Shown: in pieces, positions 1-10,886 of the stretch
Layout of the letters: every line of letters begins with the position of its first letter
Numbering within the stretch: the first letter of the stretch is position 1
DNA from: Lophium mytilinum
Lineage: Eukaryota; Ascomycota; Dothideomycetes; Mytilinidiales; Mytilinidiaceae
Reading direction: 5' to 3'
Length of the DNA stretch: 64,000 nucleotides
Assembly (NCBI GenBank): GCA_010093605.1
Contig: MU004182.1
Span: forward strand, 1,087,032 to 1,151,031
The notes under the pieces: generated by a model
What the model was told of the DNA's origin: nothing
Databases searched by the model: none
Seen by the model: only the letters and a program-made list of their open reading frames with translations
Position numbers and translations under genes: made by a program

Positions 1-609
1 CTCTTGCGCGCACATCGTGCCAGATGCCCTGCGTCCATCCCCAAAGCCGCAGTGGTGACGTCTGGATCGAATAAAGCCCCGCATTCGCATACGTCCCCAG
101 TATATCATCCCAATACCAGATATCATCACTCAACGGTATCGTCTGCTCCAAGATGGTGCTCAGCACCTGCCCATACACCTGCGCCGTAGCTTTACTGAGC
201 AGCAGCCACTCCAACTCATGCTCATAGGTCGGGTCCGCATGAGGTACCAACTCTGCCTCGTCGTCCTGCGCAAAGTACTGTGCGCATGTCGTGCAGCTTT
301 CCGATATTTGGGCCTGGTCGAGAATGGAGCGGATGCGGTAGGTGGGCACGAGGGCTTTCGAGGTGGTCGAGAGGCTCTTCACTAAATCCTGCAATTGCAG
401 GATGCGCGCCGCTTTGGTGGGATCTTGAGCTTCGGTGGTGCTGAAGGGTGATGGCGCGGCGCGTGCGTGTTCCGCGGTTGAGGGGACGCTGGAGAGCTGT
501 AGTCGGTCGAGCTGGCTGTCGATGCGACGCACTTGGCTGGTGGGAGATGGGATGTTAGTATTGACTTGCGGATTGAATCTGAGAGAACTCACTCCACCAC
601 GAACGACAT
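1..609 (-). CDS. NCA2: NCA2-family mitochondrial protein (5' part only)
   Basis: Partial gene running off the left edge. Exon 1 is 593-609 and encodes the first residues (MSFVV). The intron 537-592 begins GTGAGT, has a CTAAC branch point and ends CCACCAG. Exon 2 runs from 536 to position 1 without a stop. The joined frame reads DQVRRIDSQLDRLQL near the N-terminus and later IPLSDDIWYWDDILGTY and TSPLRLWGW, which I recognise as hallmarks of the fungal nuclear control of ATPase 2 family. NCA2 proteins are mitochondrial membrane proteins; yeast Nca2 affects expression of mitochondrial ATP synthase subunits 6 and 8. About 184 residues are present and the membrane-spanning C-terminal part is missing. 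The only ATG that agrees with the splice phase is at 609. The family call is from remembered motifs, not a search. Confidence 0.82.
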
Positions 610-1031
610 GCTGTTGACACAGCGAGGGCCTCGTCGGACACAAACAGCTGGGGTTTGAATCCACACAATTCGCACCTGGGTTGTTGCAGGTGGAGAATCC
701 TTGAGAAAGTCGCGCCCGTGGAGCCGGATGACGTCGGCTGAGCGTCAGCCACAAGAGCGCCACATCCCGGCCCTTTTCTCCCGTCCCAACTCGTTGTCTT
801 TGTAGGCTTCCATCCCAACTGGAAAGTGAGCTGGAGAGTAGCATGTGGGAGCTTGCGATGTTTTAGCCGTGCTTAGTTGCCATTGCAGTCAAATATGAGT
901 AAGATGTAGGATTGTCTCTATGAACAGCATTTCAACTTGGTCATTTATCTCGACAACGAGACTACTATTCATATCAAAAGCGTCTATCATAACCATGCTC
1001 CTATAACCTCGTTATTATAAGCTCTGCTATA
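610..1031. other. Intergenic: NCA2 upstream region and SLH1 3' end
   Basis: 422 bases without a supported gene between two minus-strand genes. It must hold the NCA2 promoter and 5' leader and the SLH1 3' UTR. The 555-818 reading frame on the minus strand covers the leader, exon 1 and intron of NCA2 and is not a gene of its own. Confidence 0.6.
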
Positions 1032-4000
1032 TCACTCCTCCGCTTCTTCTTTTCCCTTCCCACCATCATCAGCCTGTGGCCTCTCCGGAATCTCAACCCC
1101 TTCAAGCGACCACATCATCATAATATACCCATCACTGAATACCGTAACGTTCAGCTTCTGGGCCTCCAACTCTTCGGGCAACGTAATCCTCGTCAAAGCT
1201 TGCTTGCTGAAAGCCCCACCACCCTTCCCTCTCCCGGCGTCCCCGCTCTGCCACCCAACCCTGCGCAAAGCCACAATCTCATCCCGGCCCGGATACGAAA
1301 GCACAACGAAGAAGCCCTCTGTCTGGGGTTTCGGGAAGCGCGGAGCAAACATTTTGAGGTCAGTCGACACCTTGCCTCTGATAACAGGCGCGGCGTTCAG
1401 ACGCATGATCTGGAGAGTGATGATAGCAGCGTTGACGTCGAGGAGGCGGACCTTGAGATTGGGAAGGGCTTCTATAGCCTTGAGGCTATTCTGCAAACGT
1501 GATGGAACAACACCACCTTTACGAAGCGCTTTTTCGATGTCTGTTCGTGGCGCTGTCGAGACTTCTACTAGGGTCTTGAGAGTGGCTTTCGGGTCTGCGA
1601 TTCGCTGCTTCTCCTCTTCCACCTCAATGCCAGGACAAATGGATAGAGGGCCGTCGTCAGGCCAGCGCGCCGACTTGATGCATTGCAGCAATGTGACCAT
1701 CATTACACAGCTGGAAAGGTAGCCCAGCTCCGTCAAGACGTCAATGGAGGCCTGCACGATACGAATACTCTGGTCCAGCACGGAGTTGAGATCGCCCACG
1801 TAATCGGAAATTGGGAGGTCGATACGGGAGAAGTGGGCTTGGAGTAAAAGGAAAGACTTGACATGCGGATCCCACATAGGCATCCCAAATGAGTCAGCCT
1901 TGAAAGGCAAGTTCTTCGACAGCTCTGCATTGATGAGGTCTTCGTTATGGCGGACAGGCAGCTCATCGTACTCGGTCGCACAAGAAATCCAGGAAAGGAC
2001 ATCTTCGAATGTAGCATTGGGCTTAGCGTGCTTGCGGAGATGGCGGATCGTCTTATGGGAGAGATAATAGTAACTCATGATCTTTCCGAGAGGAGTAGAA
2101 TCGACGTCGCCGTTGGAATGTATCACCACACACCCAGACTCTTCAAGTTCTTTAAGAGACTTCTCGACTAGCTCAACCATATACTCGTTCGCCATTTCCT
2201 GAGCGGCCATGGTGTTGTGCTCCTCCGCAGAGATCTCGAGGCCATAGTACGAGGGATTCTTGTGAAGCCGACGGAAGAAAAAGGTCCAAGTTAGGTAATC
2301 AAGTGCATCTTGCTTGGTGGTTATTGTCTCGGCTGAAATTTCGGCTCCCAAATGATTGTCAAGAACGTTGTGCAAGGAGGATTCGACGGGAAACCCAGTA
2401 TGAAGAAAGTGCTTGTAAAACGCCTTCTTCGAATCCTGAGTAAAGATGCGAGCAATTCCTGACGTATCAAACTGAGGACGACCGGCACGACCGAGCATCT
2501 GGAGTACATCGGTCAAGTCCATGTCTTTGTAGCCTTCCAACTTGGCATCGAAGAATTGAGTTCCCTTGACGACGACAAGGTGAGCGGGCAGATTGACTCC
2601 CCAGGCGAGAGTGCTCGTTGCAACCAAGATTTGGATCTTGTTATTGGCAAATAGCTCCTCGGAAAGTTGACGATCAGACTCAACAAGACCCGCATGATGC
2701 AATCCTATTCCAAAGCTCAAAGACTCCCGGAGAGCATCGTCTTTGACGCGTTGCAGATTCACGAGAAGGTCCTCCTCTGACATACGCAGAAATCGTCTAG
2801 GGTTGTCCTCCATTCCACAGAAGTTGATCAGGTCTTTCGCAGTGAGTCTTGTCTGACGTCGGGAAGCCACAAAGACGATGACAGGCTTGTCTGGAGAGTG
2901 TGATTTGATAGCCAGAAACGTGGGTCGATTCATAGATTGCATCAAAGGGCAGAAGCCTCGTTGCTCGGGGAACCCATCAATGAAGATCTCCAGAGGTACC
3001 GGCCGGACGGAATGCCTGAAGTTGAACAAACCCTGTTTGACTCCCAACCAGTTTCCTAGGTCGGTTGCATTGGCACAAGCAGTAGACATCCCCAAAAGCC
3101 GAACGGAACCTTTCTTTTGCGACGCGATGTAGTTCATTCTCGACACGATGATCTCGAGAATGGGACCACGATCTCCGCCGAGCAGATGGATTTCATCAAT
3201 GATCACAAGGCTCACTTTTTGCACGTAGCCACGGGTCTGCCAACTACGACTGATACCATCCCACTTCTCTGGTGTCGTGATGATGACATCTGCGTCTCGA
3301 ATCGTCCGCGTATCAGGTGTATTGTCTCCGGTCAGCTCGACAAGCTTCAGTCCCATAGGTCCCGCGAGCCGCTTGCCCCAGTCTTTAACCCTCTCACGAA
3401 CCAGCGCTTTCATTGGAGCAATATAGACGACCTTCGATCCCGGCTTCTCTCGGAACGCCCACCACATTGCAAGTTCGGCGGCTACTGTCTTACCACTTCC
3501 AGTTGGCGAACCAAGAAGAACGTTGGCAGATGTATGATACAGACAGTGGAAGATCTGAGTCTGCATGGGGTTGAAGTACTGGAAGCGTTGCCCGTATACG
3601 TCTTCTAGAATGGGGTTCTTGAGTGCTGAGATTGACAAGGGTTGGAGGTTGAGAAGATCTGTATAAACGCTTTCCGTATCCGGTCTAATCAAGTGCTGGA
3701 ACGAGATCGGATGAACGGTCTCAGCTCCTAGCCATCGATCGGAAACAGCACGGACGTAGATCTGCGAAGGTAGGGGATCCGAAAGAGGAACCGTAAAGCT
3801 CAACTCGTGATCATCGTACAGCTTCCTCCTTGACAGAATGAAGAATTCGTGGTGGTAGATCTCTGACGTTTCCGAATTCTCCACCCATATCCAGTAAGAC
3901 TCGGATGTACCGTGGTGAAGATCGTTCCAACGAAACTCCGGAGTAATGAACAAGCGTATTCGTAGAACATCGCGGTTGAGAGGAGCGATTTCGGATTCGA

Positions 4001-6992
4001 TAGTAAGAGTTGGAAAATTGTTCAGTAGCTTTGAGATTATGCCTCCCATCTTGTTATTGTGGACTAAAGAGCCAATCTCGGTGGAGTCCATCTCCCGTAA
4101 AGCTTCGACGGAAGATACAGAGCTCTTCTCATCAAGGTAGCGTAGGACGGGAACAGGCAAGTTGAACTGGTGAAAAGGATGCTGGTATGCCCAAATCTGG
4201 CGCTCGATTGACTGGCAAAGGTTCAGAAGCACCAGGCATTGGTGACCCCATCGCCTATTCAAAGCCACCATAAACAGAGCTCTGCATATGCGAGTCGCAT
4301 TCTGAGTGATGTAGTTTGTATCTGAAACAAGCGTGTAATCTTCGATTCGTGCACGTGAAATGTGTGACTGCAGAAGAATGTTCGTTTTCCCGTGAGGAGT
4401 ACCTGGCCCTCCTTCGACTTTGCAAGGCACATATTCCTCTTCCATTAATCTTGAGAGCTCCTTTTCTTCAGTGTCGCGAGACTGAATGTTATCAAACTCC
4501 CCACTCATACTGATCATCTTGAGTACGTCTGCTTCAGTCGCCTGCGGCCTCATCATGGTATTGAAGATCTCGATGCTAGTCTGCAAGACGTAGAACTGAC
4601 TGGCAATTCGGCCAACGTCCTTCGCGCGGAGTTCTTCTGTGACTTCGTTGAAAATGATCATCTGACTCGTCTGTAAGACTTTGGCAGCGTCTATGACTAG
4701 CTTCCTGCGTCGTTGGACAAGTGCTGGATCGTCACGTATCTCCGCCCAGTCGATGCCGTACCCGAGCGGATTGCGCTTCATGCGGACGAACAGATATGAG
4801 TACCCAAGCCATTGAACTGCTTCGGGGATTGAAGTGACAGTGCCCAACGATATCTCCGCATTGAGGTTGTCCACCATCTTTCTAGAGAATTTAGACTCAA
4901 TTGGTTGCTGCTCAGTCACGGCCTTCAGGTAATGATCCAGCTTGTCCTGTGTGGTGCAGATGAACCCAATACCGGTATCTTGAAATTGGGGTCGACCAGC
5001 TCGACCAAAGATCTGCAAAACGTCAAGAATGCCAAGGTCGACAAACTTTCCCTCTTGAGCACTGTAAAGTTGCGTGCCCTTGATAATAACTGCTGCTGCT
5101 GGTAAATTCACACCCCAAGCGAGGGTCGCAGTACAGCAAAGCACCTTCAAGACACCCTCGGCGAATAGGCGTTCGATCAGATTTCTGTCGGTTCTAGGCA
5201 TACCCGCGTGGTGGGTTCCCATACCCTTTGGTATGAGCTCTCGGAGTTCTCTTCCTTTAGAAGTCCTCATAGCCGTAACAGCTTGATCGTATCCTGGATG
5301 GAACGAAGGATCAAAAAGATCGGCGCATTGTCTCTCCATGGCCTTTTCATACAGCTTTCTCGCGGTGTTGAATGTGTCCTTCCTCGAATGCACAAATACC
5401 ATCACCTGGTGGCCCAGTCGCAACATGTCGGTGACCTTTTCAAACGCCGTTTCATCGATGTTTTCTCGGGATTTCGCTGTCCCAGCTTTTCCCTTGACCC
5501 CAATGAAGTGCTGTTCCAGCGGTACAGGCCGGAACGACGCGTCGAAATAGAAGAGACCTGCCATCTTGTTGACTTTCAAGAAGTCCGCTACATCAACATA
5601 ATTTGGAAGGGTGGCAGAGAGTCCAACGATTCGGATAAGAGACTGCGTGCTCTCGACCTGTCGTTCCGTACGGGCCACCAAAGATTCCAACACAGCACCT
5701 CTCTCATCGTGAAGCATGTGCACTTCATCTATGATGAGAAGGCGCACTTTCTGCACGAGCTCTGTATCGCCGGTACTCTTTCTTGTTACTACGTCCCATT
5801 TCTCAGGAGTAGTAACGATGATTTGAGTCTGGACAATCTCCGCCTTTGTCAAGTGCATATCTCCTGTAAGCTCGCGAACCTTGATACCGAGCCAGGCAAG
5901 TCGCTTTCCGAGCTTATCCACAATCTCGGCTGCCAAAGCTTTCATGGGGGCAACATAAATAATTTTGAAGTCCTCGGCGAGTACGGTAAAGTCGGTGGCA
6001 TCCGGATTCTCAATAGGATTCGGGATGATGTTCTTCGCGATAGTATTGAGAATGGTAAGCAGCGCCGCATCGGTTTTACCAGCACCGGTAGGAGCGCAAA
6101 TCAGCATATTCTCGCTCGTGTTATATGCAACGGGATAGACCAGACTTTGCATCCTATTGAGGGCCTTGTAGCCTTTGAACGTCCGTTTGCACAGCCCGTC
6201 CATTTCATTAATCTCGATGAGCTTTCGTCCTACACCCAGGGTTCCAACTGCGGCAGCTGGTATCGTAAACTCTTCGTATCTCTCTTTCTGTTCATGCTTG
6301 TGGCCTTGTGGTAATGCAAACTTCTTTCCGAGAGTCGATAGTTTATTGCCGGTCTCATGAGCTCTATATACATGAGGATACTGAGGTCCTTCGCGGTCCA
6401 ACCGGGCGCGTAAGCCAGCGGTCTTGTGTTCAAAGTCCTGGCGGCGAAGAGCCTCTTCTCTCTCTTCTTTAGTCTGCAACCGCCCGATCACCCCATTGCT
6501 TCCAGTATCCGTGTTTGTGGACTTGATAACCTCGCTCCGATGCGCTATGAGGTCCGCCACTAGATCAAGCTCCGCATATCCTAGCATATCGGCAAGCATC
6601 ATCTGGAGTTCGTCATCCCGGCTGTCCGACGCCAGTATAGCAAGAAGCTGCTCTTGTAACGCCTTCGCCTCTAGCCCAGAGCTCTTGCTGGCAACTTCTT
6701 CACATTTTTGTTCCAGCCATGCTTTGTTATAGCCCGAGTCCTTCGCAGGTGCCTCATCAACATCGTTCAGATGGTCGCTGCTGTAGGAATCGTCTCGCTC
6801 GTCGCTTATGAGGTCCCAGATATCGTCGCCGCTGGCGGTTCCGGAAAGCTCGTCATCATCGATCTCGATATCGTGCCCGTATGCTTGAGTCTGCTCATCA
6901 GTAGTAGGTAGCTTGAGTTCCGCAATAGCCTCTCGCATTGCCGCAAACTGGGCGAGCCATTGCGACTGCGCAGTCTCCAAAGAAGGAGACAT
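1032..6992 (-). CDS. SLH1: Slh1/ASCC3-type tandem Ski2-like RNA helicase
   Basis: Uninterrupted 1,986-residue frame, close to yeast Slh1 length. Two helicase cassettes are each followed by a Sec63-like region. Cassette 1 has Walker A CAPTGAGKT near residue 299 and the box DEVH near 420. Cassette 2 has GSPTGSGKT near 1157 and DEIH near 1266. An intact DEIH box in cassette 2 argues for Slh1/ASCC3 and against Brr2, whose second cassette is degenerate. The acidic N-terminal 250 residues are helical and poorly conserved. Slh1 is the helicase of the RQC-trigger complex, which splits collided ribosomes carrying Hel2-ubiquitinated small subunits; human ASCC3 also acts in alkylation repair. It acts in the cytoplasm on ribosomes. 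No intron is needed. The start at 6992 is an ATG followed by a Ser-Pro-Ser N-terminus. Confidence 0.93.
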   Translation of the reverse strand: MSPSLETAQSQWLAQFAAMREAIAELKLPTTDEQTQAYGHDIEIDDDELSGTASGDDIWDLISDERDDSYSSDHLNDVDEAPAKDSGYNKAWLEQKCEEVASKSSGLEAKALQEQLLAILASDSRDDELQMMLADMLGYAELDLVADLIAHRSEVIKSTNTDTGSNGVIGRLQTKEEREEALRRQDFEHKTAGLRARLDREGPQYPHVYRAHETGNKLSTLGKKFALPQGHKHEQKERYEEFTIPAAAVGTLGVGRKLIEINEMDGLCKRTFKGYKALNRMQSLVYPVAYNTSENMLICAPTGAGKTDAALLTILNTIAKNIIPNPIENPDATDFTVLAEDFKIIYVAPMKALAAEIVDKLGKRLAWLGIKVRELTGDMHLTKAEIVQTQIIVTTPEKWDVVTRKSTGDTELVQKVRLLIIDEVHMLHDERGAVLESLVARTERQVESTQSLIRIVGLSATLPNYVDVADFLKVNKMAGLFYFDASFRPVPLEQHFIGVKGKAGTAKSRENIDETAFEKVTDMLRLGHQVMVFVHSRKDTFNTARKLYEKAMERQCADLFDPSFHPGYDQAVTAMRTSKGRELRELIPKGMGTHHAGMPRTDRNLIERLFAEGVLKVLCCTATLAWGVNLPAAAVIIKGTQLYSAQEGKFVDLGILDVLQIFGRAGRPQFQDTGIGFICTTQDKLDHYLKAVTEQQPIESKFSRKMVDNLNAEISLGTVTSIPEAVQWLGYSYLFVRMKRNPLGYGIDWAEIRDDPALVQRRRKLVIDAAKVLQTSQMIIFNEVTEELRAKDVGRIASQFYVLQTSIEIFNTMMRPQATEADVLKMISMSGEFDNIQSRDTEEKELSRLMEEEYVPCKVEGGPGTPHGKTNILLQSHISRARIEDYTLVSDTNYITQNATRICRALFMVALNRRWGHQCLVLLNLCQSIERQIWAYQHPFHQFNLPVPVLRYLDEKSSVSSVEALREMDSTEIGSLVHNNKMGGIISKLLNNFPTLTIESEIAPLNRDVLRIRLFITPEFRWNDLHHGTSESYWIWVENSETSEIYHHEFFILSRRKLYDDHELSFTVPLSDPLPSQIYVRAVSDRWLGAETVHPISFQHLIRPDTESVYTDLLNLQPLSISALKNPILEDVYGQRFQYFNPMQTQIFHCLYHTSANVLLGSPTGSGKTVAAELAMWWAFREKPGSKVVYIAPMKALVRERVKDWGKRLAGPMGLKLVELTGDNTPDTRTIRDADVIITTPEKWDGISRSWQTRGYVQKVSLVIIDEIHLLGGDRGPILEIIVSRMNYIASQKKGSVRLLGMSTACANATDLGNWLGVKQGLFNFRHSVRPVPLEIFIDGFPEQRGFCPLMQSMNRPTFLAIKSHSPDKPVIVFVASRRQTRLTAKDLINFCGMEDNPRRFLRMSEEDLLVNLQRVKDDALRESLSFGIGLHHAGLVESDRQLSEELFANNKIQILVATSTLAWGVNLPAHLVVVKGTQFFDAKLEGYKDMDLTDVLQMLGRAGRPQFDTSGIARIFTQDSKKAFYKHFLHTGFPVESSLHNVLDNHLGAEISAETITTKQDALDYLTWTFFFRRLHKNPSYYGLEISAEEHNTMAAQEMANEYMVELVEKSLKELEESGCVVIHSNGDVDSTPLGKIMSYYYLSHKTIRHLRKHAKPNATFEDVLSWISCATEYDELPVRHNEDLINAELSKNLPFKADSFGMPMWDPHVKSFLLLQAHFSRIDLPISDYVGDLNSVLDQSIRIVQASIDVLTELGYLSSCVMMVTLLQCIKSARWPDDGPLSICPGIEVEEEKQRIADPKATLKTLVEVSTAPRTDIEKALRKGGVVPSRLQNSLKAIEALPNLKVRLLDVNAAIITLQIMRLNAAPVIRGKVSTDLKMFAPRFPKPQTEGFFVVLSYPGRDEIVALRRVGWQSGDAGRGKGGGAFSKQALTRITLPEELEAQKLNVTVFSDGYIMMMWSLEGVEIPERPQADDGGKGKEEAEE

Positions 6993-7353
6993 TTGGATGG
7001 ATCAGCGAGGGCGAAATAGTAGCGAAGGGTTGAGAAAGCTGCGTAGGACTTGAAGGAAACCAAGTCTACTCCAAGGGCACAAGGCGAGTGCCACTCCGTG
7101 ACTCACGGTGGAGTGAATTTGAGAGAGTGGCGGCGTGGAGACTGGTGCATCTTACTTGCCAAGGCAGGCGAGATGTGATTGGCTCATCTGCACTACGGAG
7201 TACCAACGACTCTCGAGATATATACAAATCGCGTGCACAGCACTATATACGAGAGGCAACCTGCCCATTGTTGTTGTCTAAAAGTTATGAACAAAGCGTG
7301 GGTGTGTGATGCTAGATCACATGTTTAACATTCTGGATGTGCTTGACGATACT
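6993..7353. other. Intergenic: SLH1 promoter side, PAQR 3' side
   Basis: 361 bases between tandem minus-strand genes, expected to contain the SLH1 promoter and leader and the PAQR 3' UTR. No coding frame or repeat is convincing here. Confidence 0.5.
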
Positions 7354-8310
7354 CTACTTAAAACTCGTCACCAAGGCGACCACATGAAACGCCGTGCCAA
7401 TGACAGCACAGATGTGGTGTAGCTGGTGCGAATGACCCCAGACATCGAAAGTCCCTGGGCTGAGCCTCTCAGGTAGTCTCCCTACAAACAAAGATACACC
7501 AAGACACAGAATCAATCCTTCCGACAGATACCACTGCGCACCAATCTGTCTGCATGCCTGGTCCCAGCCCAATTTCCCGATGCCATGGAAAATTGGAAGC
7601 ATCGCAGTGAGCGCAAGTGAAACGAACACACCTCCGCGCAGATTCCTCATTTTACCTCCACCACCACCAGTATCGAAGAGTACGATAGCAGCGCCCAAGG
7701 CTGCGCATGCATTGAGCGCCCAGTACGCCCGTTGAGCCGTGGGGTTGCAGAAGAATGTATAATAAGTAGCAGATGCTCCGCCCCCAAGTGCCAGCACGCA
7801 GATACAGAAGATATCCAGCCTGCCCCAAGAATGGTGGACATTGTATGAGTGGCTTCTCAATGTGTGAAAAGTAGTGCTGAGCCCAAAGCAAGCGGCCGCC
7901 GCGGTGATGGAGATTCCGAACGCAAAGTTGTCGCCAGCGCTGAGAATGAGAGACTTGGAAGCAGCGTAGTTGTATAAAGTGCTACCTGTCGTCACGAAAG
8001 CCACGCTGCCGATAAGATGTGTCCAGATATTCATCGTCTCCATGTGTACGCAACGCCAAAGCCGAAATGATCGTTTGTAGGAGTAGGTAGGCATTGAATG
8101 TCCTCCAACAATATAGTCATTGTCCCTGAGCCATATAGGGATTGTATCTTTTGATGCAAAAATCGGCCAATACGGAGTCTCGTCCGGCTTGCGGAACATA
8201 GGCGAGGAGCTTGCTATGGAAGATTCAGAAATCGTCGAGGCTGGAGGTTGTGTTGCTTCCTTGACCATCTTTGCGATTTCGAGGGCTTGCGACTCCAAAT
8301 TCGGAGTCAT
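7354..8310 (-). CDS. PAQR / haemolysin-III family seven-TM protein (Izh-like)
   Basis: 318 residues from the first in-frame ATG at 8310; an open frame extends upstream to 8361 but only through a TTG. After a Ser-rich N-terminus comes METMNIWTHLIGS, the typical PAQR entry motif, then about seven hydrophobic segments. The family's zinc-ligand pattern is present: a His in STTFHTLRSHS, an Asp in WGRLDIFCI and the pair in GHSHQLHH near the C-terminus. PAQR proteins include adiponectin receptors and yeast Izh1-4, implicated in sterol/zinc homeostasis or ceramidase-like hydrolysis. Location is probably ER or plasma membrane. The ligand of fungal members is unresolved. A GTAAGA just upstream of 8350 leaves room for an unseen 5' exon. 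Confidence 0.85.
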   Translation of the reverse strand: MTPNLESQALEIAKMVKEATQPPASTISESSIASSSPMFRKPDETPYWPIFASKDTIPIWLRDNDYIVGGHSMPTYSYKRSFRLWRCVHMETMNIWTHLIGSVAFVTTGSTLYNYAASKSLILSAGDNFAFGISITAAAACFGLSTTFHTLRSHSYNVHHSWGRLDIFCICVLALGGGASATYYTFFCNPTAQRAYWALNACAALGAAIVLFDTGGGGGKMRNLRGGVFVSLALTAMLPIFHGIGKLGWDQACRQIGAQWYLSEGLILCLGVSLFVGRLPERLSPGTFDVWGHSHQLHHICAVIGTAFHVVALVTSFK

Positions 8311-8609
8311 AGCACGGGGCGCCAGCAGTCTTTGAGGCTTCGAGTTTCTTACAAGCGCCAACTTGGCAAGCAGGCAAACTCATAAGGCCAGAACCTATGT
8401 TTCATCAGGCTTAGTTCGTCTTAAGTCACGTTTCGAGTAGGGGCAGGCGCCTATTTCGTGAGTGTCCCCTGGACTAATTGAATGACTTTGCGATAACAGG
8501 AATATAACTTATATTGTATAGGAAAAAGGGGGACGTTGGAAGAGGCCTAGTAAAGGAGATTCGGACTGTGAGCTCAATCTTTATCTCAACTACACCGCGC
8601 ACAACCCAC

Positions 8610-9653
8610 TTAAGCAGTCGGATCAACAGCGTTGAATTTCGCATCATAATGAATCGGCACCTCCGTCTCCGTCCCAAACTCGTCAACCAGCAACGCACAG
8701 TTGCGATTAATCAGATGCCACTCATTGATGTCATGGGTCGTCGGCTCGCTAGCTACAATCGTGTGTCTACCGTGCTCCTCCGCCTCCTTGGTGGCCTCCT
8801 GGTTGACTGAGTCATCGTCCGGCTTACCAGGATACTTGTGGTTCAGCGTACGGCCAGCGAACTCACTCCAATACAAACTCGGTGGCTGCTGGCTCTCATG
8901 GTTGCGGAAGCGGATGGCAACTATTTTCTTCCCATCGGTAGCACAAAGGTTTAAGCTATTTGGCGCGGCTTTGGCGCCGAGTTTCTTGTGCTGGAGCTCG
9001 AGTACTTCAATAACGGTCTTGATGAGCGCGGCTCGCATTTGCTCGATCGTGTATTCCTTCTCCCACGTGTCTTTGGTGCCGTGGTGCGTGAGGTTGGTAA
9101 GATAGAGAGCGGCGACATGCTCGCTGTCTGTCGTGCCTAAAACATTGCAATAGGCGTCGAAAGACAGTAGATCGGTGAGGTCGCGGCGGATGTCGGAGAA
9201 GTTAGAGACGACGCCGTTGTGCATGAAGGTGTGGCGGCCAAAGACGAACGGGTGCGAGTTCACCTGCGTCACAACGCTGCCGCTAGTGGCGCGGATATGG
9301 GCGAAGACGCACTTAGATTCAGTGTTGCTGCAAAGGCTACGGAAGTTGAAGTCGTTGAATGGAGGAGATTGGGATTTGTACAGTGCAGGTCGCGGGCCAG
9401 AAAGAGGGCTTGAGTAGTCCGCGGCAGTATCGGTATACCAGGCAACACCAAGACCATCCATGTTGAGGAGACTGTTTCTCATCCGGAGAAGCTTGTCGGG
9501 TGCATCATCAAGCTCTTTTTCTTCTCCATGGGGCAGGAGCTGAGGGAGATAGTGCTCGGAGCATTGCTTGGAGATTGAGTTGGCGGGAGTGATAAGGACG
9601 TCGCTGAGAAGGCAAGGCTCCTCAGGGGAGATATAAGCAAACCATCGGCACAT
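8610..9653 (-). CDS. DUG3: Glutamine amidotransferase subunit of glutathione degradation (Dug3-like)
   Basis: 347 residues in one exon, matching yeast Dug3 in size. The start MCRWFAY puts Cys2 in place as the N-terminal nucleophile of class II glutamine amidotransferases once Met1 is removed. Further family signals are LNMDGLGVAWY, FAHIRATSG, NSHPFVFGRHTFMHNGVV and TTDSEHVAAL. Dug3 works with the Dug2 peptidase to cleave the gamma-glutamyl bond of glutathione, after which Dug1 splits Cys-Gly, so the pathway recovers cysteine, glycine and glutamate in the cytosol. It lies in tandem with other minus-strand housekeeping genes. The alternative, a generic GATase_6 protein (EgtC-like), cannot be fully excluded without alignment. 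Confidence 0.87.
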   Translation of the reverse strand: MCRWFAYISPEEPCLLSDVLITPANSISKQCSEHYLPQLLPHGEEKELDDAPDKLLRMRNSLLNMDGLGVAWYTDTAADYSSPLSGPRPALYKSQSPPFNDFNFRSLCSNTESKCVFAHIRATSGSVVTQVNSHPFVFGRHTFMHNGVVSNFSDIRRDLTDLLSFDAYCNVLGTTDSEHVAALYLTNLTHHGTKDTWEKEYTIEQMRAALIKTVIEVLELQHKKLGAKAAPNSLNLCATDGKKIVAIRFRNHESQQPPSLYWSEFAGRTLNHKYPGKPDDDSVNQEATKEAEEHGRHTIVASEPTTHDINEWHLINRNCALLVDEFGTETEVPIHYDAKFNAVDPTA

Positions 9654-10886
9654 ATTGAGAAGTGATGTTGGGATTGGTGCTCAGTGTTGACTTTCGTAAG
9701 GGTTTGCTGATATCTCTGAGGTAGAGGAGCGGGTCCAAGCCCAACTTATCTTTCCAGTCGTGAAGCGAAGGGATTCTCTGTGGATCGATCTAGCAAAGAA
9801 GAATCTCTAGGTTTATATTCTATCCGATGAAGTGGAGGTAATGAGGGGTTGGTGAGCTGGTGCAGGAAGCGTGTCAGACGGGAATGGGGTTGCATAATCT
9901 AGTCAAAGTCTAGCTACCAATCGATCTGCATACATACCCGCAAGATCGGCCACTTCGTTCAGATCTGGAGCATCGGTATCGCTGCAGACATATCCGCCGC
10001 CATACAGTGTCACCGGAAAGCGCCATCAAGGAGTCTGATTGACGCTGTGGGTCGCACAAAGCACAATGCTCCTCGATGCAAGAACACGTCTTCGAGCGGG
10101 GTTTTGATGCGCGTCCTACGTTAGCTTATGAAGGCTCAAAGGTTAACAGATAAGCTAGGTACCAGCCACCCTCCTCCACGTCTGATGGCTTGCATCAGGA
10201 GTTGATGGAACACGATGGTAGACTGAGTGACGGGGATCAAAAGAGATGGTCAAAAGAAGGGTTATCAAAGCGTTCACTCGTTTCGGGTCGGTCCGTGCTT
10301 GCCGACCTTGGCAGCTCCACTCCACCTGGGTACGCATCCGGAGGTCTTGATCTTGATCGCCTGCTGTTTGGACCGCTCAAAATAGCAAGAGAAGCGGATT
10401 GAGCTGCGGAGCAATCCTGGGCTCATTTAGACGCTCTTAAACCGTGAGATCGTGCATCACCGTAGCCAAACAGCTTCATCTTGTTCAGTTCAGCTCTTCA
10501 TTCAGCTAACATCATACTACAAAACTCTATCCAGTCGACCTATCTCATCTACATCTCAAGCAGTGGAGTATTATTTGCACACGGATCGACGTGCACATAC
10601 ACACGCAATGCTCCCAGTAATTGCTCCATTAGCGCTCACTTTTCGAGGGTGCGAATACAGCGCTTTAGTTTCTGCTGGCCTGTATCGTAACAACAGGGCT
10701 GAAGCGTACAGGGAAAGTTCAGCTCAGGGACCATGCTCAAAGGCTTCTAAGAGCCGTATATAAATCCAATTGTGCCAGGCTTGTTCCTGTGCATGCTTCC
10801 GAACGCCTCGTTCCCAACTTCGAACATCCATTTTCCCGGTTTCAACGATCAGAACTTACCTCTCCCTTTGATCATTAGCCAATACC
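9654..10886. promoter_or_regulatory. Divergent intergenic region between DUG3 and the Zn2Cys6 gene
   Basis: 1.2 kb separating two divergently transcribed genes, so it should hold both promoters. Short frames on both strands lack coding character. 10740-10886 is the likely 5' leader of the regulator. I see no clear repeat, tRNA or dominant palindrome. Confidence 0.5.

Noticed and set aside
435-818. Possible cysteine-rich protein (Zn2Cys6-like) on the minus strand upstream of 609
   Set aside because: The cysteines occur in a frame inconsistent with the NCA2 start and intron and lack proper spacing; the region is the NCA2 leader.
5208-6314. 368-codon plus-strand frame
   Set aside because: Lies entirely antisense within the SLH1 helicase frame and has no protein-like motifs.
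9654-10886. Search for a secondary-metabolite cluster around the Zn2Cys6 gene
   Set aside because: Neighbours are housekeeping and orphan genes; no synthase, P450 or transporter is present nearby.
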